Source of the DNA: Eurosta solidaginis
Lineage: Eukaryota; Arthropoda; Insecta; Diptera; Tephritidae
Assembly: GCF_040869045.1 (NCBI RefSeq)
Contig: NC_090319.1
Coordinates: forward strand, 68,172,779-68,236,778
Direction of reading: 5' to 3'
Length of the DNA stretch: 64,000 nt
Below, piece after piece: positions 33,380 through 44,394 of the stretch; position 1 is the stretch's first letter, and each line of letters opens with the position of its first letter. Position numbers and translations under genes: made by a program. Below the pieces are notes generated by a model. It ran no database searches and was not told the DNA's origin. It saw only the letters and a program-made list of their open reading frames with translations.

Positions 33380-34530
33380 GCTTCTATTTCCAGTTTGATG
33401 TAAGCAGAACTAACAGCGTGGGGCAGTGGACCATGACGTGTTCTGCGTTTTCTAACTCCGTGGTACACATTGGGCAAAGAGGATCTTCCTCTATCCTACG
33501 CTTCCATAAATACTCTTTGAATCCGCCATGTCCACTCAGTATCTGCGAGTGATTGTAGTTCAGTTAGCCGTACTTCTGCTAATTCCATAGAGCTACGTTC
33601 CAAACTACCGTAAAGGTCCAACGCCCTTTACTCGAGGCCTCTCACCGTTCTTGCCACTTAGCTATTGTTTGTGTCCTTGCTCTTTTCTTGGCTTCTTTAG
33701 ATGGTCGCTCGATATTAGTGTTATACATATAGGCCATTTCGGTTGCAAGTAAGTCCACTGGGATTTACCGGGTTAGATACAGGATTGTGTCGTCGGTCAC
33801 CGTCCCATAAGCACTTGCTATTCTTAAAGCAGCAGGTCGGTACGCTGCTAATATAAGTTTTTATGGGTCCGTTTAGATCCATACCACACTGGTGCTGCGT
33901 ATAATATTATTGAGCTGGTTACTGTGCACAATAGCTGACGTGTAGCTTCGCTCGGACCACCAATGTTAGGCATTATTCGCATAAGTGTTCCATTAACTTT
34001 GGTAACTTTCTCTCCCACCACTCTGAAGTACTCTTTGAAAGTGAACTTAGAGTCAACGTGCACTCGTAAGTATTTTTGAACATGACGTGTTCTGCACTTC
34101 CGTCTATTGGCTAGCCAACACCAGTCCCGTATTGGTCAGTCATTCCTTTATACTTCCTACGGCGTCATTACATAATGCTCGAAGCAGGTCCAGTTTCTTA
34201 GCCACTACTACCACTGCATTATCATCAGCATATCTCACAATTTACGTGTTTTCTGGAAGATCAATCCTTAGCACCCCGTCATACGTTAGATTCCCAAGCG
34301 TTGGACCGAGAACAGATCCCTGTGAGACGCCTCCAGTGATTTTTTACTATTTTACTCCTTGATCCGTGTCAAAAAGAAGTACTCTGTCTTTAAGATCGCT
34401 ACCTATAATTCTGCGTAATTAAGCTGGTGTGCCGAAGCTTCGCAGCGCTGCCATTATCTGCCTCCAGTTCGCAATGTTAAAAGCATTCTTGATGCCCAAC
34501 GTAATCAAGCCCCTACCTAAATTTATATAT
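33380..34530 (-). pseudogene. R1-like LINE reverse-transcriptase fragment
   Basis: Minus-strand pieces in order: 'LGIKNAFNIANW' near 34490, 'GGVSQGSVLGP' near 34320, 'RYADDNAVVVVAKKLDLLRA' near 34210 (catalytic YADD intact), 'DSKFTFKEYFRVVGEKV' and 'GGPSEATRQLL...LYAAPVW' at 34063-33850. A C-terminal 'SQILSGHGGFKEYL' and 'LCPMCTTELENAEHV' zinc-knuckle-like segment follows near 33540-33430. Several stops and shifts break it. The residue patterns are those of R1-clade LINEs. It lacks endonuclease. Confidence 0.75.
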
Positions 34531-34859
34531 CATAGCCCTAGATAGGGCTCAGGTTTTGTATAAATTTTCGTAGACTTTTTTCTTGCCGGGTAAGTTTTAA
34601 AAGTTTGCACTATAAAGCTTATATAATAAAACAAATTGTAATTGAAAAAAAAATAATAATAAAATGAATAACTTAAGTTTTTTTTTAATTTTTACAAAGT
34701 TTTTGTAATAAAATATCTGTGTGTTTATGGGTTAATATTAAATATTTATCAAGAAGACCTTGAATACTTTTACTTTTATTGTATAGTTTAATCTAGTATT
34801 TATATATTATCTTATAACTGTAAACGAGCAATTCTTGGATATTCGTATATTTGTATGTT
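34531..34859. other. A/T-rich intergenic, nothing recognised
   Basis: Low-complexity sequence between the R1-like fragment and the tandem repeat at 34860. Confidence 0.4.
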
Positions 34860-35230
34860 TGTATAGCCGAACGATCTCAGGAATGGCTCAACTGATTTAA
34901 ATGAAATTTGGCACAGAGATAATGTATCACCTTCTAAGACTTTCTACCTAGGTGTTGCCACTCAGAATGTTTCACAAGGTTGCACCTATTCGAAATTTAA
35001 AAAAAATTGCATGAGATATGCCGATATGGGTATCAAACGAAAGGTAATTCACTCCACATTACAATAGGGACATTTTTGAGTAGAGTTGCCATTTATGGTT
35101 GCCACCTATTCGAAATTAAAAAAAATGCGTGAGATATGCCGATATGGGTATCAAACGAAAGGTATTTCACTCCGCATTACAATAGGGACATTTTTGAGTA
35201 GGGTAGCTATTTAGGGTTGGGGTAGTTAGA
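34860..35230. repeat. Tandem repeat, ~120 bp unit
   Basis: Units share 'cacctattcgaaatt', 'gagatatgccgatatgggta', 'tcaaacgaaaggta' and 'acaatagggacatttttgag'; they start near 34988 and 35108. The first part (34865-34930) has 'aactgatttaaatgaaatttggcacagag', a phrase common in dipteran interspersed repeats. Confidence 0.75.
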
Positions 35231-36840
35231 CGAAATAATACGCTACTTACTCATATTCTATTAGAGCTTTAAAGGAGAATATTAAAGTTAAAAATCTTTG
35301 TCAAAAATCTTACACATGATTCGACTTAATTTTCTTAATTTCACACACGCTAACAAAATTGAAATGCAATATCAAGGTACCGTGGCAAATTCTAGCAAAA
35401 TATATTTAAATGCCTTTTTCTGGCAATTATGAAATGAATAATTGCACTTTCTCACAGATTACTATTAGAAAGATTTCTCACCATAGCAAAAAGATATCTC
35501 ACCTTGGTAATTTGCTACCGTTGAACACTAGAGGCATATGTTCAATTTGAAAACGACATCTAACCATTTAACTACTTACCAACAGATGGCGCTTAGGGAA
35601 GAAAGTTGACATTTAATTAAACTAACTGATAGTTGTCATTCGTGAAATTTACAAGTTTTTGGAATGTAATAAAATTGTGAGACTTTCATAGTGTATAAAT
35701 AAAAAAACGTTTGAAATTAACAATTCAGCGCATGAAGATACTCGACCTAAATAACTTAGTTCTCGATTTCAGTAATTGTCATAACAATATAACAATCCCT
35801 TATACTATAGGCTGGAATTACCCATTTCAAATTTTTCATTCCAGTTCATTTTGCGGTTAGTGTTTGATATGTTTTTGAAAACTATATTTAAGGAAATCAA
35901 ATATTGGTAAGTAAAAGTATATAATATATGTACATATAAAAGAAATTCAGTTTGATTAATGATGACATGTAGAACAAAGTATGTTATGCGGCACACTCGA
36001 AGATTGCCGAGCAAAGCTCGGTCGCCTAGGTACTTGCACTTTAATAATGCACTTATTTACGAACAAAATAATTTTAATTAATTTCCTTCCTAAAATCATT
36101 ACAATAATTCCCATTTCAAAAAGTTATGTTAAAAATATATAAAATAATTTGAAAAAATGTAATAAAAATGTGTTATATAAGTTTCGTCAGAATAGTAAAA
36201 TCAATGAAACATAAATATTCGACTGATGTATCTAAGAATGCAATTCATGATGAAGTTGGTGGAATGGAACTCTTGAATAAAATTGTATAAATTTGCATTA
36301 ACTACGTAAAACATAATAATGCTCGTACATATATATATATATATATATACATAATTTCATATGAAAAAATTTTATGTATGTATGTAAATCGGTAGTAATA
36401 AATCGATAAAGTAATAAAATAAAAACAATGTATAAACCCTTGAATTAAATTATGCTCTAAAGAAGTAACATCAAATTGAGTAAATGCTTGGATGAGCTGG
36501 AAATGCACATTGAAATGCGAGAGAAATTTTAAATAAAAAATTAATAAATAAATAAGTTGTGTAACTACTAAAAATTTCAATACTTAATTACAATAAAAAC
36601 AAATGCATTATTAGAAAAGAAAACAATGAATTTTATTTTATCTCAAAGCATGCTTCGGTTAGCAACATATACCCATCGGCAGGAATATCAGCTGTTCAAA
36701 ATGTTGCTTTGCTCATTGCGTTTTCAATGCAAATTTTGTAATGCTTGATAGGTATATATGCGTGTACTTTGTTTAGGTATTATATGATATGGAAATATGC
36801 TATGCAACAATATAGAATTGTTACTGTTTTTAACTTATTT
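35231..36840. other. Intergenic A/T-rich sequence with an (AT)n microsatellite
   Basis: No gene supported. 36329-36350 is an (AT)n run of about 11 units. Confidence 0.45.
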
Positions 36841-36844
36841 CCTA

Positions 36845-38523
36845 TAGACCCATTAGCTTAACATCATTTCTGCTCAAAACCTTTGAAAGGCTGATAGATG
36901 TGTACATAAAGTCCAACGCGGATGAAAAGCTGCTCTCCACAACACAGCATGCGTATACCAAAGGCAAGTCGGTAGACACTACATTGCATAGGGTGGTAAT
37001 AAGCATAGAGAAATCCCTGGAATATAAGGAGTATGCTCTAGGAGTCTTCTTGGACATTACCGGGGCTTTCAATAATGTTTCTATATGAGCGATTATGGAT
37101 GGTCTTAATTACATTAAAGTACATCCCGCCTTAATCAGATGGATCGGCTGCATGTTAAATTGCAGGAAGATTATCACAATGGGGATTGTACGAGGCCACG
37201 AAATCCGTGGACAGGGCACGCCGTAGAGAGGTGTGCTATCACCTCTGCTGTGGACTCTGGTCATCAACCAACTGTCTAGGCGATTCGATGAGGGACCCGT
37301 AAAACTTACGGCTTACGCAGATGACGTTGCAATTGTCATAAGTGGAAAGTGCCTTCCAACGATTAGTTTTTTGATGGATCGGGCGCTTCGGGATATTCAT
37401 AGCTGGGCATCTAATGTCGGGCTGAAAGTCAATGCGGAGAAGACGGACATGGTCTTGTTTACAAAGAGGTACAAGGTCCCAAATTTAACCAGGCCAAAGT
37501 TGGGAGGGGTGACTTTACAGGAGAAACCTTGCACAAAATATCTAGGAATCATCCTAGACAGTAAGCTGTCATGGAAGCTCAACGTGGAGGAGAGGGTGAA
37601 GAAGGCCTCAACGGCACTATATGCATGTAAAAGAATGCTGTTGTGTACTTGGGGCTTATCGCCTTCTCTTTCTCATTAGGTTTTTACAGCGATTGTAAGC
37701 CCTATTCTATACTATGGAGTTCTTGTTTGGTGGAAAGCCACACAAAAAACAACATAACTCAAAAAATTAGAGGGGGTATGCAGACTATCGGTGCTTCTGC
37801 ACATTCCACCTGTAGACCTCGTAGCAAAGAACATAGCATTAACAACTGCAACCAGGCTCGGTGCCTCGGGGCAGCTTGAGCGCCGACCATATGGCCATAG
37901 TGGTATAGCGTCATCAATCACAAGACGAACAGACTACCTGGTTCCTATCTGCGCTTCGAGGGAGATCTTAAAGCCACAGCAAAGGTGAACGGTTGGTGCA
38001 AGGGTGCGCAAATGGCGGACGAGACGACACATGTGTACACAGATGGCTCCAAAGTAGTGGAAGGAATTGGGTCTGGGGTATACTGTGCTGATCCGGAAAT
38101 AAGTAGATCCTACAGGCTGCCGGATTACTGTATCGTTTTCCAAGCGGAAATATTATCCGTAACCAAAGCAGTAGAAACCCTGGAGGAGAATAGCTTAAGC
38201 TGCAACCGTGTTAACTTTTATATTGACAATCAAGCAGCAATTAAGGCAATAATATCGCATATCACAACATCTAAATGGGTGTTGGAGTGTAAGCAGTCTC
38301 TGGAGAGAATCGGAACAGGGAGAAGCATACATCTATATTCGGTCCCAAGGCATATGGGAATATATGGGAATGAAAAAGCGGACGAACTAGCTAAAAAGGG
38401 CGCATCCCTTGAAGCTTGCTTCGTAGACGTTCCAATTAGACTGGGCGAGATTAAGCGAAGGCGAGAGGTGCAAATGATCGACCAAGCGGGAAAGGCGTGG
38501 GTTCAAGCGCGCATAAACAGTTA
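36845..38523 (+). pseudogene. LOA-like LINE: RT and RNase H domains
   Basis: One frame from 36845 reads 'RPISLTSFLLKTFERLID', 'STTQHAYTKGKSVDTTLH', 'ALGVFLDITGAFNNV', then 'RGVLSPLLWTLVINQL', 'LTAYADDVAIVISGK' (catalytic YADD near 37314) and 'LKVNAEKTDMVLFTKRYKVPN...KYLGIILDSKLSW'. In-frame stops are near 37086, 37204, 37677 and 37755. After a frameshift near 37985 comes RNase H: 'THVYTDGSKV', 'VFQAEILSVTKAVE', 'NFYIDNQAAIKAI' and 'GIYGNEKADELAKKGAS'. That order (RT, RNase H) and these motifs fit the LOA/Lian group. The 5' end (ORF1, endonuclease) is missing. It continues past the hAT insertion at 38549. Confidence 0.85.
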
Positions 38524-38548
38524 GTTTTGCTAGCGCATTACTGCCTAT

Positions 38549-40818
38549 TAGGACTGTGAACTGCATCCGGATTTTTCAACTAACCGGATAAACCGGATAT
38601 TCGAATAACCGGATAGCTAAGCAAAAAATCCGGCTATCCGGATTCGTAAATGGAAAATCCGGATATCCGTATGTCCGGATACTGAAATATAAAAGTTGAA
38701 TATCTGCATATCAGAATTGATCGAAGCAAACATCGAAAAAGTATTCACAAAATATGTTTGTATATTATTAAATTAACGTCAAAATTTAAAAGCTACAATT
38801 TTACAAAGCTTCAATTTAAACTAATACTGAGTGCTAAAATAGTCAGCAAGATTTGGAATCATTTCCAAAAAAGTGAAAATAAGAACAGTGCCACGTGTTT
38901 ATATTGTGAAAAACCGCTACAAAACAAAATATCGACATCAAGTCTATGGAGCCACTATCGGGTTTTCCATCTTCAAGAGAATGGACGCAGCTTTTCTCTC
39001 TGGATCAGCGCCACAATATAAGCGGAGTAGCAGTTCATCACAAATTAATTTTGATCACAATTCGGAATGTTCAGAATCCCACATGAAGAAAGTTCGAACA
39101 TCACGCGTAGCTCAAGCTGTTCGCAATAAGTATATGTCCAAAAAACGTCAAGTTTTGGTTAATATGATTGCTATTGACTTATTGCCTATTTCATTGGTGG
39201 AATGTAATGGATTCAAGAAGTTTGTTAATGTTCTCGAGCCAGAGTATTTAGTTCCTTGTCGCAAAACAATTTTCGGTAGAATTCAAGCCATGCATAACCG
39301 TGAAATAGAGAAAGTTAAGAAAATTCTCAGTTCAGCATCTGATATAGCTTTGACCACTGATTTCTGGACATCAAGAGCCACCCGATACTATATGGGACTT
39401 ACAACGCATTATTTCGATCCTAACTGGACTCCCCGCTCTTTCAATTTGCTCACCGAAGAAATGACTGAAAGCCACACAGCTGAGAATTTAGAAGACTCGC
39501 TTCGAAATGGCATGCAAGAATGGGATATCAAAGAAAGCGCCACTACTATTGTACACGACAACGCGAAAACTACCGGAATGTTGTGGAGTCATCCAAAAGG
39601 TTTCAAAACTGGTGATGAGTTTCAAGCATTCGAGTAAATGTACATATACTCTCGAGAAACATTTAATACAAACTGAAAAGACAATTAAAAAACTAATCCA
39701 ATATTGTCCAACTAGATGGAATTCAGTTATTTTTATGTTGGAAAGAGTTAAAGAGCTTAAAGCTTCTATTGCTGCAGTAATTGCTGATCGTTCAATTTTC
39801 AACAACAAGGCTGATTAAAATATCGCAATTTCGGGCAGTAACTGGGATGCAGTGGATGTTCCAATAAGTTTACTCGCCCCTTTCGAAATTGCAACAAATG
39901 TGCTGAGCAGTGGCAGCGAGATTACAATTTCTAAAGTGAAACCTATCATTCATACATTCACACTGATACGAGGATGGAAAAAACATTCAAAGAAAAAGTA
40001 GCTGCAGACTTGTGAAGACGTTGTTCTTTTGAATACATTGAAGATCCATCTCTGGAAAATATCAGTATTGCACATATGGCGATTTGTCTTTATCCGAGGT
40101 TCAAACAGTTGAAACATGTTGAAACCGATGCTTTTCGTAACAAAATAAGAAATCATGTGCAATATAATGGGTACTGCTGATATGAATGCCCAAAAACAAG
40201 CTCCGGAAAACAGTGATCTCACGGTCATGGATATACTCCTAAATGATAATGACAATGACACGAGACGAGTTTCAGCGCTGCTTGTTCGAAGAACAAATAA
40301 ACCATAATCTCAGTGCCAGCAATTGGTGGCAAGGCCATGAAAAAATATATCCCAATCTGTCGAAAATCGCCAAAATGTATCTTGCGGTACCTGCCACTTC
40401 AAGAGCTTCTGAAAGGGTATTTTCAAGTGCTGGAAATGTAGTTCGTCCCACATGACATTGTTTGAGTCGGGAAAAGATATCGGCACTTGTTTTCTTACAC
40501 CAGAACAAGAAGAAAATAGTTTAACATCATATTACATATTTCTCAATACGAGCCTTTTTTTATTCCCTGTTAATTGATTTAAATGCTAAACGAATTTATT
40601 GTTATTAATGTTAAATAAACATATACGGTACATCAATTTGTTGCTTCCACTGGATATCCAAAAATACGGTAATTACCCGGATTTTCATAAATCCGGATAT
40701 CCGGATAGTTTCACAAACGAATACTAACCGCATATCCATGCCGTCCGGATTTTATCCGTGTCAACGGATATCCGTATGGATATCCGGATATTCGAATATG
40801 CGAATAGTCCCAGCCCTA
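38549..40818 (+). mobile_element. hAT-superfamily transposon, 2.27 kb, 8 bp TSD
   Basis: Ends TAGGACTGTGAACTGC and, reversed, TAGGGCTGGGACTATTCGC are followed by runs of the word ATCCGGATA in both orientations (38575-38695 and 40640-40800). Flanks CTGCCTAT (38541-38548) and CTGCCTAC (40819-40826) agree at seven of eight bases, the duplication size of hAT elements. It sits inside the LINE pseudogene at 36845. It carries a broken transposase gene. Confidence 0.9.
38758..40455 (+). pseudogene. hAT transposase (BED zinc finger type), broken
   Basis: 38840-38990 encodes a BED-type finger, 'IWNHFQKSEN' then 'ATCLYCEKPLQN' and 'SSLWSHYRVFH' (CxxC...HxxxxH). A frameshift follows, and 39007-39637 gives 'SDIALTTDFWTSRATRYYMGLTTHYFD', the DFWTS motif of ZBED/hAT transposases (D near 39359). 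Another shift leads to 'IQYCPTRWNSVIFMLERV' (39700-39760), and further stops precede 'SASNWWQGHEKIYPNLSKIAKMYLAVPATSRASERVFSSAG' (40310-40440), the C-terminal dimerisation region. At least three shifts or stops and an apparent internal deletion near 39640 make it non-functional. The closest kin is the ZBED1-like transposase group. Confidence 0.85.
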
Positions 40819-40826
40819 CTGCCTAC

Positions 40827-41469
40827 TACTGGGAATTTGAAAAAGGGAGCTGTGATAATCATTTTATGGTTCATATGACGAACGGATGGTCCATCCGAAA
40901 CCGGGGCCCGATCCATAGTAATTCTGCGCAGAACACCGTGAATTTACTTTTAAATATTTCCTTTCATAACAATGAAGTAGGCCAACCACTTTTTGAACAG
41001 AAATAACTGCTGTTTTAATTTTGGCCAGCTAGATTGATCAAATACCCCACCGTGTGACGGTCAACTGTTAGAGTCGAAATTTCGTAGTTACTTTAAGTTA
41101 GTTGCAGCTTTTTTGATATACATATACTCCATAGGAAATTATGTCTAAAAGCTGTAACTAACTTCAAGTACCCACTTAATTTTTACTATGAGTGATTAAA
41201 TCGTATAAACCAAGCTCGCATACATTCTTCTAGGCTACACATGCACCGTGGCCATGGAGAGAATGTGGAACCAGAATGTGTTTCAAGTAGAAGCATGACG
41301 GTAATATGGTATGGAAAAGTCATAATCGGACCCCATGGATCCGCCCCTGCAATTTACGAAATGTTTAAGCAATCGATATATTACAACTTTTGAGCTTTTT
41401 GAACATTTAAATGTATTATTTTTTTAATGTTACTATAATTGAAAAGTTATTTTTTGAGTGGGAATAGAA
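40827..41469. other. Continuation of the host LINE, then unassigned sequence
   Basis: Right of the hAT element the LINE resumes ('ctgcctactactgggaatttg', about 40819-40960) without a readable frame. After about 41000 I recognise nothing. Confidence 0.45.
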
Positions 41470-41575
41470 GACGAAACATTTTTCAGACACCTGCCGTAGC
41501 TGCGCATATACATAGATCCATTTCGAAGGTTCCTAAGCCTTCATCATCAGTACGCTTTAGGCATGCTGCGCAATA
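41470..41575 (-). repeat. Left part of a dispersed repeat split by a LINE
   Basis: 'cagacacctgccgtagctgcgca' with 'agatccatttcgaagg' and 'taagccttcatcatcagtacg' matches the copy at 46310-46410. The rest of the family copy resumes at about 42730-42900, after the LINE. On the minus strand the segment contains CTGATGA, a GAAGG/CCTTC stem and GAAA. Confidence 0.6.
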
Positions 41576-41689
41576 GGAGTTTGCGGTAGGGAATGTATAC
41601 GGGGAGACCCATCCTCGAAGAGCATCTACATTATGTCGCACAGCCATTCGTCTCTGCGAGCCTGGCAATCCCACACAGTTACATCTAAG

Positions 41690-42735
41690 CTAGTGAATGA
41701 CTGCATTGAAATCCTTAATGAGCTGGGAGCCAAAAACAAGTTTTTGTTAGGATGGGTTCCCGGACACCAGGGACATGAAGGTAATGAAAATGCAGGTTAG
41801 CTCGCAAAGCACGATGCTACAGCAGCATTCTATGGTCTACAGCCCTTTTGCGAACTCACAAAAGCACACACCAAGGAAACCATAAGTAACTTGGAAGCAA
41901 ACCAATTCAGAAATCACTGGATTGACTGCCCAGGGAAAAGACAGGCCAAACTGTTTATACTTCTGGCAACGGAAGTATCAGCCAAACTCATTAATCTAAG
42001 CAGGGAGGACCTACGAACTCTCACTAGGTACTATACGTAAGTTAAATCTATCCGATACTCAAATTGGTTGTTGTTGTTGTTGTAGCGATAAGTTTGCTCC
42101 CCGAAGGCTTTGGGGAGTGTTATCGATGTGATGGTCCTTTGCCGGATACAGATCCGGTACGCTCCGGTACTACAGCACCATTAAGGTGCTGGCCCGACCA
42201 TCTCGGGAACGATTTATGTGGCCACATTAAACCTTCAGGCCATCCCCTCCCTCCCAAACCCCAAGTTCCATAAGGAGCTTAGGGTCGCCAGAGCCTCGTC
42301 TGTTAGTGAAACAGGATTCGCCGCGGATAGGTGAGGTTGACAATTGGGTTTGGAGAAGCTATATGTTGCGCTGGCAACCTGCAGGGTTGCGCTACACAGC
42401 CCCTTGAATCTGGTATTTTAGTCGCCTCTTACGACAGGCATACCTACCGCGGGTATATTCTGACCCCCCCTAACCCGCGGGGGGGTTTTGGTCGTTTCTG
42501 TGATCTGGAGGATGAAACGCCGGTTCACATTTTCTACGAATGCGTCGCTCTGGAAAGCAGAGACTCCCCTATTTAGTTGGTGTGGCTCTTAATCCTATGT
42601 GATATAGAGTAAAAAGCCTGAAGAGGTACTTAGATATATCAGAAGCATCCACATACAAAATTAGGCCGAAAGGTCATGTATAATAGATCTACACAAAGGT
42701 CGTAATGCTTCCAGGCCTATTAATAATAATAACCA
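41690..42735 (+). pseudogene. LOA-like LINE 3' end, second copy, with SINE inserted
   Basis: It is the same segment as 29340-29990. It reads 'NECIEILNELGAKNKFLLGWVPGHQGHEGNENA' in pieces, 'LAKHDATAAFYGLQPFCE', 'FILLATEVSAKLINL', 'SREDLRTLTR', then after the insertion 'CDLEDETPVHIFYECVALESRD'. It ends with 'cacaaaggtcgtaatgcttc' and 'caggcctattaataataat'. At 42066-42494 it is interrupted by the CAA-tailed repeat. It lies inside the dispersed repeat described at 41470 and 42730. Stops and shifts throughout. Confidence 0.75.
42066..42494 (-). mobile_element. SINE-like element with (CAA)n tail, longest copy
   Basis: Read on the minus strand it runs from 'ccccgcgggttagggggggg' through 'cctgtcgtaagaggcgac', 'ccgcggcgaatcctgtttc', 'cctgaaggtttaatgtggcc' and 'ccttaatggtgctg'. 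It then shows the hairpin CTCCCC..AAAGCC..GGGGAG and ends in CAACAACAACAA. It interrupts the LINE at 41690-42735. A pol III promoter is not certain. It may be a SINE or the 3' end of a CAA-tailed LINE. Confidence 0.75.
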
Positions 42736-42900
42736 TTAAGATACACAGCAGTGTTTTTTTTGACTGATAAATTGCTATGTATATAAAAAAAATTAAGAAA
42801 AAAACACAAGAATTATAATTAAAACTATTGTTCTGGCCTTGAGCTCGAATTCCAACCTGGAATCCTGGTTCGGCATTCACCGGGCGTTTTCAGCATTCCT
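42730..42900 (-). repeat. Right part of the dispersed repeat split by a LINE
   Basis: 'taaccattaagatacacagcagtg', 'ttgactgataaattgct', 'attgttctggccttgagctcg' and 'ccaacctggaatc' correspond to 46408-46690 in the unsplit copy. The LINE with its nested SINE therefore inserted into an older repeat. Confidence 0.6.
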
Positions 42901-43435
42901 TTATTTCAGCCACGGATTCATAGTACCTAAGTAACAATGTAATAAAGGCATTTGCTTTTACAGTCTCCCAAACAACTTTCTGTGATCCAATATACAACAA
43001 CTTTCTGTGAGTTGAGCTCCGACCCGATATATTCAGGTACTATGCCAAATTAAAAGTTCTTATTAACTGTCCGTCGTAACTCGATGTTATTGATTAAAAA
43101 TTCACATAATACCACACAAATTAATAATTACATATAAATTGAGAATATATTTGAAGAGCAAGTACAATTTATTGTTACGCAAGCATAACATAAACATAAA
43201 CTTATATACGTAAAACTTAACTATAAATCATCAACTTAAGACCAGACTATTTACAAATACAAACTAATACATAATAACTTCACAAGACTTAATTCTTAAT
43301 ATGTGGTTTTCATCGGAATGTTTAGGAAAAAAGTAAAGGACGAAGTAAGCTTTAGAGCGATATCTAAACTTTTGGCGTATTTACAAAAAATAAGTAAGTT
43401 GTCAATTTGAGCCTTCATTCAAACTAAATAAAGCC
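42901..43435. other. 3' flank/UTR of the takeout-like gene
   Basis: A/T-rich sequence downstream (minus strand) of the stop at 43436-43438. It contains a duplicated 'caacaactttctgtga' near 42970 and 43002 and a minus-strand poly(A) signal at 43168-43173. Confidence 0.5.
43168..43173 (-). terminator. Candidate poly(A) signal of the takeout-like gene
   Basis: Plus-strand TTTATT is AATAAA on the minus strand, 263 bp past the stop codon. The distance is normal for a fly 3' UTR. It is one of several possible sites. Confidence 0.45.
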
Positions 43436-43587
43436 TCAATCCGAATAAAACCAGTCTACGGGCACATGTTTCAGTAGCTGATTTGCCAATTTTCCAAACT
43501 CTTGAGCCAAACGCTTTTGCAGTTGCGTTTGCATAGCCTCCAAAACTATGCGGGAGTTCTCGCGTAGGAACAAGTTTGTGGCCTCAA
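43436..43587 (-). CDS. takeout/JHBP-family protein, last coding exon
   Basis: Last of four visible minus-strand exons. Acceptor tcctttag precedes TTGAGGCC; C|TT GAG continues the previous exon in phase. It encodes 'LEATNLFLRENSRIVLEAMQ', then 'TQLQKRLAQEFGKLANQLL' and 'KHVPVDWFYSD', the conserved C terminus of takeout-like proteins, ending TGA at 43436-43438. This amphipathic C-terminal helix packs on the lipid-binding super-roll in known members. Confidence 0.92.
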
Positions 43588-43653
43588 CTAAAGGAAAAAG
43601 AGATATATGGAGAGTGTTTTATAAAAATGTTAATATAAAGTTAGTATACTCAC

Positions 43654-43803
43654 GTAAAATTCGATTATTATTGAAGGCGCCAGATATATTCATGGTCACA
43701 TCTTTTACATTCAATACCAGACTGAGAGAGTCGACATGGAGATACGAGCGTCCTGCCTTTTCGCTAGAAGACACTTTACCAGTGAGATCAGCGGTAACGC
43801 CAT
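43654..43803 (-). CDS. takeout/JHBP-family protein, third visible exon
   Basis: The acceptor is tttcctag and the donor is C|GTGAGT. Joining G|AT after the previous exon gives 'DGVTADLTGKVSSSEKAGRS', then 'YLHVDSLSLVLNVKDVTMNI' and 'SGAFNNNRIL'. The 'LHVDSLSLxLxVKDVxMxIS' block with 'FNNNRIL' is characteristic of this family. The exon of 150 bp has standard splice sites. Confidence 0.92.
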
Positions 43804-43879
43804 CTAGGAAACAAACAATGAATTAAAAATTTGAATCATACGTTTTTTTTTTGTTATATTCTTTCATTGTCATACTCAC

Positions 43880-44144
43880 CGAAAGTGGCATGAAAATCTC
43901 CACCACCCGAAGCTGGTATTATCAGCAATACACCGGAACTTGTATATTTCGCTTCGATCTTCAATTTAGGCATTGTAATGTGCGCTTTAAATGGTTCATT
44001 ACCTTCACTCAATTTCATGGATTTCACCTGAAAATTACTAGCGCCCAGCACTTCAAGATTTTTCAATGTAATTTTATAGCCTTGTGGACCATCGGTTAGT
44101 TGCAGTGATAGCGCATCCATTCGGAATGGTTCAACGGACGGCAA
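43880..44144 (-). CDS. takeout/JHBP-family protein, second visible exon
   Basis: The acceptor gtttcattgcag precedes TTGCCGTCC and the donor is G|GTGAGT. It encodes 'LPSVEPFRMDALSLQLTDG', 'PQGYKITLKNLEVLGASNF', 'KLSEGNEPFKAHITMPKLKI' and 'AKYTSSGVLLIIPASGGGDF'. This central part of the JHBP/takeout fold holds the 'P.YKITLKN' and 'G.G.ILLIPASGGGDF' type signatures. Takeout-like proteins are secreted carriers of small hydrophobic ligands, juvenile hormone-like compounds in some members. The ligand of this one is unknown. Confidence 0.94.
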
Positions 44145-44394
44145 CTGCAATGAAACAAATGGCAGTGGATGATTGCAGGCTTTTATGAAAATTTTAAAAT
44201 TTTAAAGCCTTAAATCAAAACAATCTTAGTATAATCTTAACAAATAACTTGATATATGGGTAGGGACACGATATGGAATACAAATCTACACATATTGGGT
44301 ACCCGAGGAACGCCAAGCTCATTAACCGTTGAAGAAACCTGGTCGCGGTAGGTCTTTCCTTAATATTAACCACCCAGGTATATCGGTGCTTTCT
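44145..44394. other. Start of the 7.7 kb intron of the takeout-like gene
   Basis: The intron between 51839 and 44144 is 7694 bp; the other introns here are 76, 66 and similar lengths. No feature seen in this part. Confidence 0.6.
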
